From assembly GCA_030062745.1 (NCBI GenBank), contig CP099846.1, positions 23,178,701 through 23,242,700 on the forward strand: DNA of 64,000 nucleotides, read 5' to 3'. This document shows positions 1 to 13,100 of the stretch, in pieces. This DNA is from Capitulum mitella. Its lineage: Eukaryota; Arthropoda; Thecostraca; Pollicipedomorpha; Pollicipedidae. The notes beneath the pieces are model-generated. The model saw only the letters and a list, made by a program, of their open reading frames with translations, searched no databases and was not told where the DNA came from. Position numbers and translations under genes: made by a program. The stretch's first letter is position 1. Every line of letters begins with the position of its first letter.

Positions 1-258
1 TGCATTGTATAAATGCATACACGTCGACTTGTCCCTGTATTTATCTTTGCACTTTATCCGTATTGTAATGCATTTGAACTTTCGCTTTTCTCGTTGCGTT
101 GGCATGATCACCAGATGACTGAATTTTAGTGCTTTCCAGGCAGAGAGAGACTGGCTGTTTTGCTGGTGGGATACATTAGTTTAAGATGGTCGCCTGTTAA
201 GACATGTGTTAATAACCATAGCTGCGGACCTCATAGTAGTGTCTCGCTCGGCCGCCAG
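1..258 (+). other. Intron sequence of RUVBL1 5' of the first visible exon
   Basis: No exon was recognised here. The stretch ends in the AG acceptor at 257-258. The residues before GYGKTIS must be encoded further upstream, so the window opens inside an intron. Confidence 0.7.
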
Positions 259-2599
<2,341 letters not shown>

Positions 2600-3461
2600 C
2601 TTGTCCGCCCTTCACCGCGGGCAGCCGCTTTTCCCTGACCTGTGCATAGCCATTGTTCGACGCTTGCGTTGTCGCTCATTCCATGCCGTTCTGATTCTTA
2701 ATATATCACCAAATTAGCGGTCGGTTGGTCCAGGGGAGCGGGATGACATTTCGGAGTTGACGTACCGTCTCGGAATGAAGGCCGAGAATTTCGTTACGGG
2801 GTAAAGCAGGAACTTTGCCCGCCTTTCCTCGTATGGTGATATCGGACTCTCGAGGTTAACTTGAACTGAAGCGTGTGGGATGCCATTCCACGGTCCTTCC
2901 TGTGCTGCACGCGGATGTGATTAGAGCATGGTCTGTGCAGTGCCTATGCTGCTGTTTACGGACAGCACCGGGGCACATCGCGGTGGCACTCCGGCTACTG
3001 CGTTTTCGGAAACCTGTCCTGTCGCCACTAGGCTTCCGAATTCGAGGCGTTTGTTCTTATCCCAAGCTCTTTATTGACATTGTTATCGCCTGTAAGCGGC
3101 ATGCGTCTCCTCCCAAAGGCTGTGTCCTGCATGCTGTCACTTCATTTGCACATCACACCGAAACGGAAAGGGCGTAAAGAAACCACAGTGAACGCAAGAT
3201 AACCCTCAGGACAGTCGAGAAATGATCGCACGAATCCGCGCGCCTCCATGTCCGCGCAAAGTTCAGCGATCTGCGTACAAAGACAGATTTAACCCAGACA
3301 CTGGACAAACGCCAACCACGACAGGCCGGTCTGAGCGGCTCGCAGTAGCCTAATTCGTGGTGTTCGGCCGTCTCAGCCGCCCACAGCAGCGTGAGTGAGA
3401 CCACCCTGCCTCCACTGCCGTCCACTGGGGCCGGCTGCGGCGGACCCGGTGCCGTTCCCGC
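2600..3461. other. Shared 3' flank of two convergent genes
   Basis: Contains the RUVBL1 3' UTR, with an AATATA-like weak polyadenylation hexamer near 2700 but no canonical AATAAA on the plus strand. It also holds the putative 3' UTR of the minus-strand coiled-coil gene. No coding sequence was recognised. Confidence 0.5.
3070..3075 (-). terminator. Polyadenylation hexamer AATAAA for the minus-strand coiled-coil gene
   Basis: TTTATT on the plus strand reads AATAAA on the minus strand, about 390 bases after the stop at 3462. Position and orientation suit 3' end formation, but no transcript evidence is available. Confidence 0.45.
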
Positions 3462-4955
3462 TCACTGTAGTCGCACGTGTGACACGGTGCAGGGGGCGCG
3501 GCCGCTGAAGAAGAGCTTGGTGAGCATCCAGTCCTCGACGGCCTGCGGCGACAGCGCCAGCTGGCCGGCGGCGGAGGCCTGGTGCCAGCAGGGGCAGCTG
3601 TCGGTGGCGGCGGCCCACTCCAGGAGGCCGCCGCCGCCGCCGCCGCCGCCGCCAGGGGGACAGCCCGGCCGCTCCGTCAGCGTCCAGCGACTGGCCGCGG
3701 GACCCCTGACACGCCACCTGGACAGGCGGAGGACTGAGAGTGAGGTCCGAGTGAAACTAAGATTGGTCAGTTGACAGACAGAGTGGAGTGTCGGGGTGGA
3801 AAAGGGACAGGTGAATAGAACAACGGACAGGTAGACAGTGGACTATGGGCAGGGTACGAGTGAAATGGAGACAGGTCAACCGGCGCCATTATGGAGTGGA
3901 CAGACGTGGAGTAAGTGCGATATTCATGGGTAAGTGACAACGTGACATCCTCATAACGCTGGCAACGTCAACTTCGCAATGTTGCTTTTGTACTGAGTCG
4001 GCTTCCTCTTCAGCAGACAGAAACAGCTCTCACATTACAGTGTGGTTACTTGGCAAGAGCAGTTCAGCACCGTGGACCGGACCGCCAGGCACCAACCTGT
4101 GGGTCCGCCCCAGGCGCGGCAGGGCTCGGCGCCGCCTGGCCCCAGGCTGGGTCAGCAGCTGGCGCCGTCTGCGCCTGCTGCGGTGCCGGCGGCGGCGGCG
4201 GTGGCGGCGCGGGCGGCGCGGCCGCGGACTGGCTGATGGGCCCTGACGAGGCGTCCGAGGCCTGGCGCGTGGCGACGTACGACAGCGGCCCGGAGGAGGT
4301 GACGCCGGTGGGCGGCGGCGGCGGCGCGCTGGCCGGGGGACGCCGCACAGGGCGGCGGCAGCACCATGGAGCTGCAGCAGCGGACCGACGGCTGCGCGTC
4401 CCGTTCCGTCTGCGTCTCGCAGTCGGCCGACTGCGGCGGGAAGCAGCGCCGGCTGCGCGCGTCGTCCAGGTGGTGACGCAGCTTCCTGATCGACTTTTTG
4501 CTGTTCTCCAGCTTCAGCTCGAGGCACTTCATGGCCGTCACCATGGAGCCGTACTTCATCTCCATCTCGGCCGACCGCCGGTGCTGTCTGGCCATCCGTT
4601 CCTTCTGCTCGGCGCAGATGGCCGCCAGCCGCCGGTTGGCGTCGTGCAGCTTGTTGAACTTGGCCCGCGCCTCGTCCGCCTGCTCGGAGTTGGCGTCCTC
4701 GGCCTGCGCCAGCCGCTGACGCAGGTGCTCCACCTCCCGGGCCAGCCGGGTGTTCTCCTGGGTGAAGGCCCAGCGCTCCCGGATCAGGTGGTGCACCTGG
4801 CTCTCCTGCTCCTTCACCACGTCGCTGAGCTCGTCGCGCTGCTGGCAGGCCTCAGAGAACTGCCGAACAATGAGCGCGATCTTCTCCTTGTCTTCCACGA
4901 CCAAATCGGCTAGTCGAGGTGCATACTTGGACGGGGAGCGTCGCGGTGAGGACAT
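3462..4955 (-). CDS. Coiled-coil protein, function unknown (two visible frame breaks)
   Basis: The start ATG (4953-4955) is the first after an in-frame TAG at 4989-4991. Residues 1-20 are basic/serine-rich (MSSPRRSPSKY). Residues 20-165 are a near-continuous heptad-type coiled coil rich in E, K, R and L, ending KSIRKLRHHLDD, then a CETQTERD acidic patch. The frame stays open to a TGA at 4152. After about 4320, however, the neighbouring frame reads more like protein (SSGPLSYVATRQASDASS) up to a good donor CAG|GTTGGT at 4097/4096. A strong acceptor at about 3717 opens a last exon that starts VACQGSRG. After a (CGG)n run at 3626-3653 the credible sequence moves to another frame (EDWMLTKLFFSG), ending at TGA 3462-3464. 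I do not recognise the family. The coiled coil is secure; the exon structure 3' of 4320 is tentative. Confidence 0.55.
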
Positions 4956-6955
4956 TGACCTAGACCTTTGGCATCTGCCTCCTGACTCCTAAGCAGTGAA
5001 ATCCCGTGGATTTTCGTTGGTTAAAACATGATTATTCGTACATACTCTTAATTGTTGTTCTCCGGTTGATCCAACCGCCTTGACAGTTCGAGAAAACAAT
5101 TTATGTCTCAGAGAGACATTCTAAAATCATTGCCACATATTTACTGCAGATCGCTGGTCGCAGAGGAGAGCTAGACAGTACTTAAAACTCACAAGTGTAG
5201 AGCAAAATAGGTTCTCAGGCCTGAACCAAGTATAGCAGTATGAGGTCTGATTAACTGGAACTCCAATATTTGTGTATAGTACTGAAAAAATAATAAATGA
5301 AATCCAGTCAGCTGTTGCACAATGATTGCCAGTAAAAAAGTCGAAATGGTCACGCGATTTTGCTTCGGTGGTCTTCCGATAATACGACCCTAGACCGATA
5401 TGAGCTGTGTGGCTGCATGTCTCCGGATCGTGTATCAACACTGCGTAGATATTTTATTAATATCCTTAAAAAAGCCAGTCATGAAGACACATGTGATCGT
5501 CGACAAAACCAGTGGCATAGGAGCACCAGAAACGTGGGAGGCCAGAGCCGCGTTATCCCAGGGGCTTATGTTAAATTTCCCAAAAAGTGGGGGCCGTGGC
5601 CCCCGGCCCCTGATGCTCCTACGCCCATGGACGAAAGCAGTTCTTTTATACGCAAAAAACATTGTTTTGCAGATTGTATCATGCGTATATCACCAATCTA
5701 CCACGACTTGTAGACCAAACGACGCGACTGCGTGGTACTAAGCACAAAAAACGAGCTCCCAGTATGGCGACCGATTGTCGCTGCTAGGCACGGGTAGACT
5801 TGTTTGGAGAGGCTTCAGAGTGCGTTAAACAACATGGGATTTGGGCTTTCAAGAACTTTAACATAGCCGTAAACCCCGATACACCGTATGCTCAATCGAC
5901 ACAGCGTTACAAGGTCCAAACTACGTCTTTGACAGGTCCAGGTCGCCAAAAAATTTCACCCCTGCACCTACTGTATGACTGGGTACAAACGGGCTGCTTT
6001 CTGAGCCGATATTGCAGACGAAAAGCTGATACTCAAGGACCAAGTATCGCTAGCCAATGATCTCAGACCAACCCTCTGCTCGGCTGAAAATACAGTGCAC
6101 ACTGATAACACACAGCCCAATCACCACGTAATATGTGACGAGTTAAAACGACCTTTGGTTGAGATACATGTTTGACATGCGCTATAACAGCATTGACAAC
6201 GGAAGCTGTGAATCCCGACGAACGACAGGACGTCTTTGCACGTGACAACATTTGCGAGATCAAAGACCACAACAAAACTCCAGTCGGTTAATCTCACATT
6301 GCAGGTATGTATTTTAGCACACGAGGGATTCATAGCCACAGGCTGATGCTAAATTTTCACTGCAGAGCTATATCCGATAGGGATCAAACTAAACTTGGCC
6401 GGCTGTTTCGGCTGGACGTACTCGCGTCCAATCAACACGCCGTGAACGCTGTGAGGACGCTCCGGCTGTTCTATTCATACAATCGCTCTGGGTGCCTAGT
6501 TCTCCACAATGCGGCAACGTGGCGACAATGGAGCCGATCCCTCGTCCATCTCTTCCATTCAGTTCAGGATGCTAAGGATACGACCCACGTACCCAAACCT
6601 CGGTAAGCCTCGGCGTCCGCCATCGGCCCGTGGCACAACGGCACCGCTGCTCAGTCGACCTTGCATCATGCTCGACGAGGTTTCACACGAACGCGAGTAA
6701 CTTCCGAGCGGTTCAAAGCACAGAAGCTCCGCCTCGTTTCACCGGCGCGCGGTCTGTCAGGGCAGACGACCGGACCGCTCTGGGTCAGAGTTCCAACGAC
6801 GGCGGACGGCGCGAGTCCGGAGGACAGGCCGGCGCGCGGCGCCTCCGGCTCGAGACGCCGACAGCCGCGGCTGCGGACGCCTGCCACACAGCGGCGGGAG
6901 GGGACGGCCGGCGGACGGGGCAGAGACGGCCGCACCCGCGACAGATCAGCAGCCG
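4956..6955. other. Intergenic region between coiled-coil gene and NHR-Roc-COR-Death-TIR gene
   Basis: AT-richer sequence without recognised exons. It probably carries the promoter of the minus-strand coiled-coil gene on its left side and the 3' UTR of the next minus-strand gene on its right. A TTTATT (AATAAA on the minus strand) lies at 5453-5458. A fragment at about 5553-5625 (GTTAAATTTCCCAAAAAG then GGGGGCC runs) resembles the dispersed repeats found elsewhere in this window. Confidence 0.4.
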
Positions 6956-7147
6956 CTACAACCGGCACGAGAAGCAGCGGACGGCGGCCAGCTTGACGCG
7001 CTGTCGGAGGCTGGGCGGCGGCAGCGGCTCTAGCGAGAGCCGGCGCAGCTCGGCCGGCGGGAGCGGCGGCGGGCTGGACGGCGGCTCCGGCAGCGGCGAC
7101 TCGGGCGGCGAGCCCATCGCCGAGCCGCCCGTCCCGGACTCCATCAC
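6956..7147 (-). CDS. Last coding exon: proline-rich tail of the NHR-Roc-COR-Death-TIR protein
   Basis: The acceptor TGTCCGCAG precedes 7147 and the stop TAG is at 6956-6958. The exon codes for 63 residues in phase 0 with the preceding exon. It is rich in proline (SSPPPLPPAELRRLSLEPL), so it contains possible SH3/WW-binding motifs and an RRLS phosphorylation-like site. It ends in RCFSCRL, which is not a CaaX box. Alternative 3' exons cannot be excluded because copies of this exon edge exist upstream in the intron. Confidence 0.7.
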   Translation of the reverse strand: MMESGTGGSAMGSPPESPLPEPPSSPPPLPPAELRRLSLEPLPPPSLRQRVKLAAVRCFSCRL

Positions 7148-10100
7148 CTGCGGACACAGGCATACAGCGTGCGTCCCACCACGCCGATACACCCAACAGA
7201 CTCCATCACCCGCGGACAGCGGGACGGGGTGTTAACCGCACAATGGCGCTTCCCATACCGGACTCCTGCGGGCAGCGGAACCAGGAACGTAGCCAAGGGC
7301 AGGGGGCATGGGGCCATGCCCCCTGAGCCAGGCGGTCTACGCTAGATTTATAGCGATTCTGCCCAAATACGGAATAGTGATCATATATATGCTGGAAAAA
7401 CAAACATTACTTTTATTCTTGCGGGTTAAATATGAGGCCATTTACAAAGCATCGCTGCTTTTCTCCTAAATTTCGTCATATTCCAGCGGCATGTGACAAA
7501 ATTTGGCACTGCCCCCTCCCCCCCACGACAATCCTGATTACGACGTGCTTGAGCGGAAAAGAATAAGAATCCTACCACGCCAAGACACCCACTTCGGACT
7601 CCATCACCTGCAGGTGGCGGCACAGGGTATGAAGCACACCGTCGAGCCCCGTGAATGACGTTAACAACCCAGCCCCTTGCTCAAGCCAGCGCAGTACTAA
7701 AAGGACACTCACAGATATTCGAAGCATTTTTCCGCCTTTGAATTGCTGGGACAAGCTCCTGAGACATACAGGATAGACGTGGGTAGGGAAAACATTAGTT
7801 TATTTCCTGTTACGGAGACGGACTGCTGTCTGGCTCACTGACACTGCGGCTGCCCCAAAGCACATGTCAAGGACGGGCCACGGCCGGCCAGGGACGTATG
7901 CAGGATTTTGCGACAACGCAAAGCTTTCCAATGAAAACTCAATTTAGTTCGCCCCAGGCGCGTGAGCTTTTTTGCATGGCGCACTTACAACATTGGACGT
8001 TTTCAAACTATTCATTTTTTACCTGCCTTCCTTAAATTTGTGACTGTTGGCATTTATTTATCTGCACATTAGTGCATGCAAACAATTTGATAGGGGCACG
8101 TCCCCCTTGTGCCCCGCCCTCCTGAATAGGCCACTGCGGCCGGAGACGACACGCCGTCAGCTCACCTCCACCTGGAGCTGCTCCTCTATGACCAGGCCGC
8201 CGGTTCTGTCTTCGACCGGCAGCAGCAGGCACACCTGGCGCACCAGTTCGTCGGCCCGCTGCGACCAGTCCACGCTCTTTCCTTGGCCGCCGTGGCAGCC
8301 CACACCTGCCGCGGAGGGGGCACAGGCAGCTGAGACCACGCCGTGTGTGTGCGGGGGGGGGGGGGAGGCCAGCTGGCTCCCGGCTGGTGGACCTAAGTCT
8401 AAAGTTGGTGGGCCTAAAGTTCTTCATACATGACCCGTGCAGTATTGAACAGACGTTGGCGAAAGTGTCGTACGCGACGTCGCGCGGTTGTTCGCCGAAA
8501 AATCAGTAGCCGCCAGCCTCTCCTTTCAGCATTCGTGCTCCTCCGAACCCAGATGTCGTTGGCAGCACCTCTAAACGACGCGTGCACCCGCACTCTGCCT
8601 GGAGCCCACGAACTTGAACCACACCTCCAACATTCCGCCAGTCTATCCGCTGTCTCTAACGGCGCGCCCCGTCTCACCAGCGAAGTCGACATAGACGAGC
8701 TGCGAGAAGACGAGCGCCAGCGAGCCGGCCGGCGGCCAGTCCAGCCGCTCCAGCAGCACGGGCACGATCCGCAGCTGCAGCAGGTCGGCCAGGTGCGCCT
8801 CGCGCAGGCACAGCTGCGACTTCAGGTACTGCTGGCTCAGGCAGGCCACGAACACCTGGCGACAACGCGCACCAAGGGCCGGGAAAATCGGCTAGAGAGG
8901 GTGCTGCCGGGTGAGGGAAGCCAAAAACTCACTGGTATTGGGGTCTGTTAAGTAAGACAACCTGGCTGTGTCAAGGCACGTAGCCAGGACTCGGAGAGGG
9001 GAGGGGAGGGGCGGACCCTCAGAAGGGGGGCCTGCTCGCCCGAATGGGCCCCTTAGCCCAAGAGGGCCTCTGTCAAAAAGTGCTGGGATGGCCTGCCTTT
9101 TATGGGATGGCCCTAGTAAGCAACCTTATCATTTCCTTATCCTTATCAACCTTATCAACCTTATTATTATCCTTCCATAGTACAATGGGGCATCCTATAG
9201 CTTCAAAAAACCTTCTATAGCATCAAGGGGCCCCCTGTAGCCTCTACGGGTCTCCTATGGGCATCCTATAGCAACATGGAAGGCCCACTATGACCTCAGA
9301 AACCATATTTCAGACTCTTGTAAACTCTCAAAGGGCTCTACCTTCCCCCAAGAGGATGGGGATGACCGCATCCGTCCCCCCTCCCCACCGACTCTGTCCC
9401 TGACGACGTCAGGAAGTGTTGACTGAAACAGGCAGCACAAATGGCCGTCGTCCAGGAACTGTTAACCGAAACAGGTCTCACAACCCAACGGCATCAAAAA
9501 CCATGATCGAGAAAGGCCACGGAAGTCTGTAGCGATCGAGTACCGCTAACCTAATCGGGCGGTAAAAACCTGTTGTCTGCAAGCGACAGGGTCGCAGGCT
9601 TCCCCACCTTGGCGCTGCTGACTCCCTGGTAGATTTTCTCGTACAGCAGATCGCCGCCGCCCATCTGGCCGAGGTCCATCCAGCAGCGGACTCCGCAGCG
9701 CTCCAGCCGCGTGCGCAGCCACACGGCCTGCTCCTGATGGTCCCACTGGTAGCTGATGAACACCGGCGCCGGCCGGTCCGGCTCTGCCGAGACAGTGACG
9801 CCAGGTGACGTCAGTGACTCGTAAGGGATTGTAGATCTTAACCGACAGCGGTGCTTGGGGTATTAGTGATTTGTTCTAAATGTGCAGAATTTTTTGTCCT
9901 AAATGATGACACTGCGCCACAACAGCCACACATCTGTAGCAAAGTTGGCGCCGCTTAGCTGTGCCTGGTTTTGCTTCCGAATACAGAAAGTAAATCGAAG
10001 ACCGTGAATGTTTTTTAGGAAAGAAATACCTTGATGCAGTGAATACAGCTCCTATCCTAAACAACGGCCCCGCACTGCTCACAATCAGGCAGTGTACGAG

Positions 10101-13100
10101 AATCGCGATCCCACCCGCTGGGCGTTTGTAAAGCACAAATTGGTACATAATCCCTTTCCCTCTCTCTGTCTTCCAGTCATCACGCACTGTTGACTTCCCG
10201 CAGCACAGCGCAGACATCATCCCTGGCGAGGCCGTCCAGAACGGCGCACAGCATGTCGATGCTGAAGCCGTTGTTGCCCGAGATCTGCATCCAGTCGGTG
10301 ATGAGCGCCATGCCCGGGTCCAGGCAGTCGTCGAACTTGGCCAGCTTGTGCTCCCGGTACCCTGCGGAAAGGTGAAGACGTCTGCGGAGTGGACGAAACC
10401 GGGGGAGGGACTGTCGGTTCTCGACACAGAGCCATCGTCATTATCCTCATGGCTATTTGGACACGGCCTCAAATTAGCCGAACCTCGTGATTTCCTAGCT
10501 AAGCATTTAAAATTACACCGTTACTAGGTGCTTTCAAATGTTCCGGTGAAGTCAGGTCGTTTGTCAGCTCTCCCGTTGGCGCGGTGTCACTGCCGCGCTA
10601 AAACGCCGCTACTGATTGGATGGGAACACGGTTTTGTCCGTCGTGATTCCCGGGCGCGGGGTCGGACGGCGGACAGTGCTCGTGCTCGAAACACCCCGGC
10701 GGCCCGGCGAACGCGATCTTTTCCCCTCGCAAATTTGATCAGAGGCTTTTAGGAAGACAGCGCTGCAGACGCTGGCCCCGAAACTCCAATGGACCGACGT
10801 CTGGAGTGGTTTTGTCTTGGCACCGAAAAAGATGGCTCTCCGTCCAAGCACCGTCGAAGCTACAACATCGCCATCCCGTAGTCCGGGTAAACTTCCCACC
10901 CGGTCCGGCAGGTCTCCTGGGTTCTGGTAAAGACTGAACCTCGGTGCACATCAGTTATCAAACAAGGTGAATAAGTCTAGCTCATTGCACGAAAGAGTCA
11001 CGGGTTCGACGCGACTGTGCACCTCAGTTCGCCCAGCCGACTCAGCTCGTGCTCGGCGCGCCCCGGGCGGCGCCTCGGGCGCTCCGTACCGATCTTTTTG
11101 GCCACGGCCAGCCAGTCGGAGCAGGGCCCGCCGGCGTTCAGCAGTTTGGCGGCCTGTTTGACCCACTGCGGCGCGGTGGCCGAGTTGAGTGGCTCGTGCC
11201 GCTGGATGTAGCGGGCCGGCAGCACTGGCGCCAGGTTCACCTCTGAAACGGCGGCCGACGCTGCACTCACATACAAGCGCCGTGAGTTGGGCTCACCGCC
11301 TGGCGTAGGTTTCAGCAAGGCGGCTGCGTGTCACTAAAAACACTGCATCAGTGGCGGCTTGTGATTTCAAAAACACCTCAGGCAAATCGCAAACCTAGCA
11401 CCAAACCAGGCACCAAGCCAGGATTCTCCCCGGGTGAGGGGGGAGGGCGAATGTTAGATTTTGTCATATGCCATTGGCATAGACAAAACTTATACGAAAG
11501 AGCGACAATTTTAGGTAATTGGCCACATATTTAACGCGCGGGGAAGACACATAAATTTGCTTTTTGCATTACATACATAATCACTGTTCCGTATTCCTGC
11601 GAAATCTCTAAACACCTAGTGCAGACCGCTTGGCTCAAGGGGTGCCATGGCTCCCATGCCCCTTGGCTACGTGCCTGCACAAAACTGTCTTATATATGGC
11701 GGCCTTTCTTAAATATGTTGTTCATTAAATCGTAAATGATATCCGACCTTGTTCGGATCGACGTATACAAAAGAAATGGAATGTTACATGACCGTCGGTG
11801 TTTTGTCTGTATCTGCAAAGGAAGCTTGAGGAAACTGGGCATCCACTCGAATCTGTGCAACGAAATAATCAGAATACGCTCGCGTCCAACGCCCCGGGCG
11901 GAAAGCCCTTTTCCGTTTCAAGGACGGATAAATTATCGTCACTGCTGGGGGCATAGTCATAGAACTGGACCATTTGTGCACAGTTCCAAAAGGTAAGGTA
12001 TAAACTAACATTCTGAATTAATACGAAATGCAGATATGTAACATTTTTATCGATAATTACCCTACAAACACATTCCTTGCTCCGCCACTGATGCTGGCTC
12101 GCGCAGTCGAGCATCTTTCGTCGGTGAGACCGATGGTAGCGCCGCGACGGCAGCGGCATCTCGAGGCAATACCACGTGTTGCCTCACAGGGGTTCCGTCA
12201 GCTGCGCTGGCGGCGGCCGACGTGCAGTTTCGCGGACGTCACCAGGGACGCTGTATTACATGGGATTCTAGGGTTGGCTGAGGCGGGTGAGCTGGCTGCC
12301 TCTATCGCTGCCTTTCGCCCTTTGCTTGTGGGGCGGCGAGAGTGGGAATGCGGCGCGGCGTCTTTGCGGGCATGTTTCCTGCTATGCTGATGAATGCAGA
12401 ACAAAGCGAACAGACATTGTTCCAGTTTAATCATGCATTCAATTTTATAAACGGTAATTATGACACAAACATTATGTATGGTTTAAATTCCACATTTTCC
12501 GGTGTTTTTGGAGTGGCCCTGTCCTCAGTTTCCTCTAATGATGAGTCGTCACGGCACTGTACAGATATAATTCAAGACAAGAAATTTCTCTCTGTGGTTT
12601 CTCGTGATCACCGATGAAACTTCTAGAACGAGCGTCGCGGTTTTCGTTTTTAGGCGACGCATTTCAGGATATGTTTGACAAATCATTTTCCAACAGAAGA
12701 TTCGTAAGTAATCTTCATTTTCTTACAACGTGTCCGACTTAACAGGACGTCCAATACACCAGAGCACCGCTCCAACAATCTCTGACCCCGAACCGTATCC
12801 CCCACCACAGCAACGTCAGACGACTGACTGACGCCTGGCTTGACGCAAAACTTTGGACATCTGAACCCACGAGGCTGTGAGTGCTAACCCACAAAAACAA
12901 ACAAACAGCCCCAGCCACCACCCACCAGCCGGCCGGCCGGGGTCCTTGCGCTCGAAGAACCTCCGGAGCGGCTCGACGTTCACCCTCCTGAAGTCGCAGT
13001 AGACGGTGTCGCCGGACAGGCACTGGTTGAGCGGCAGCGTGTGCAGGCAGCCGGGCCGGTCGCAGTCGGGCCGGCCGTGCGCCGGACACGGCCGACCGCA

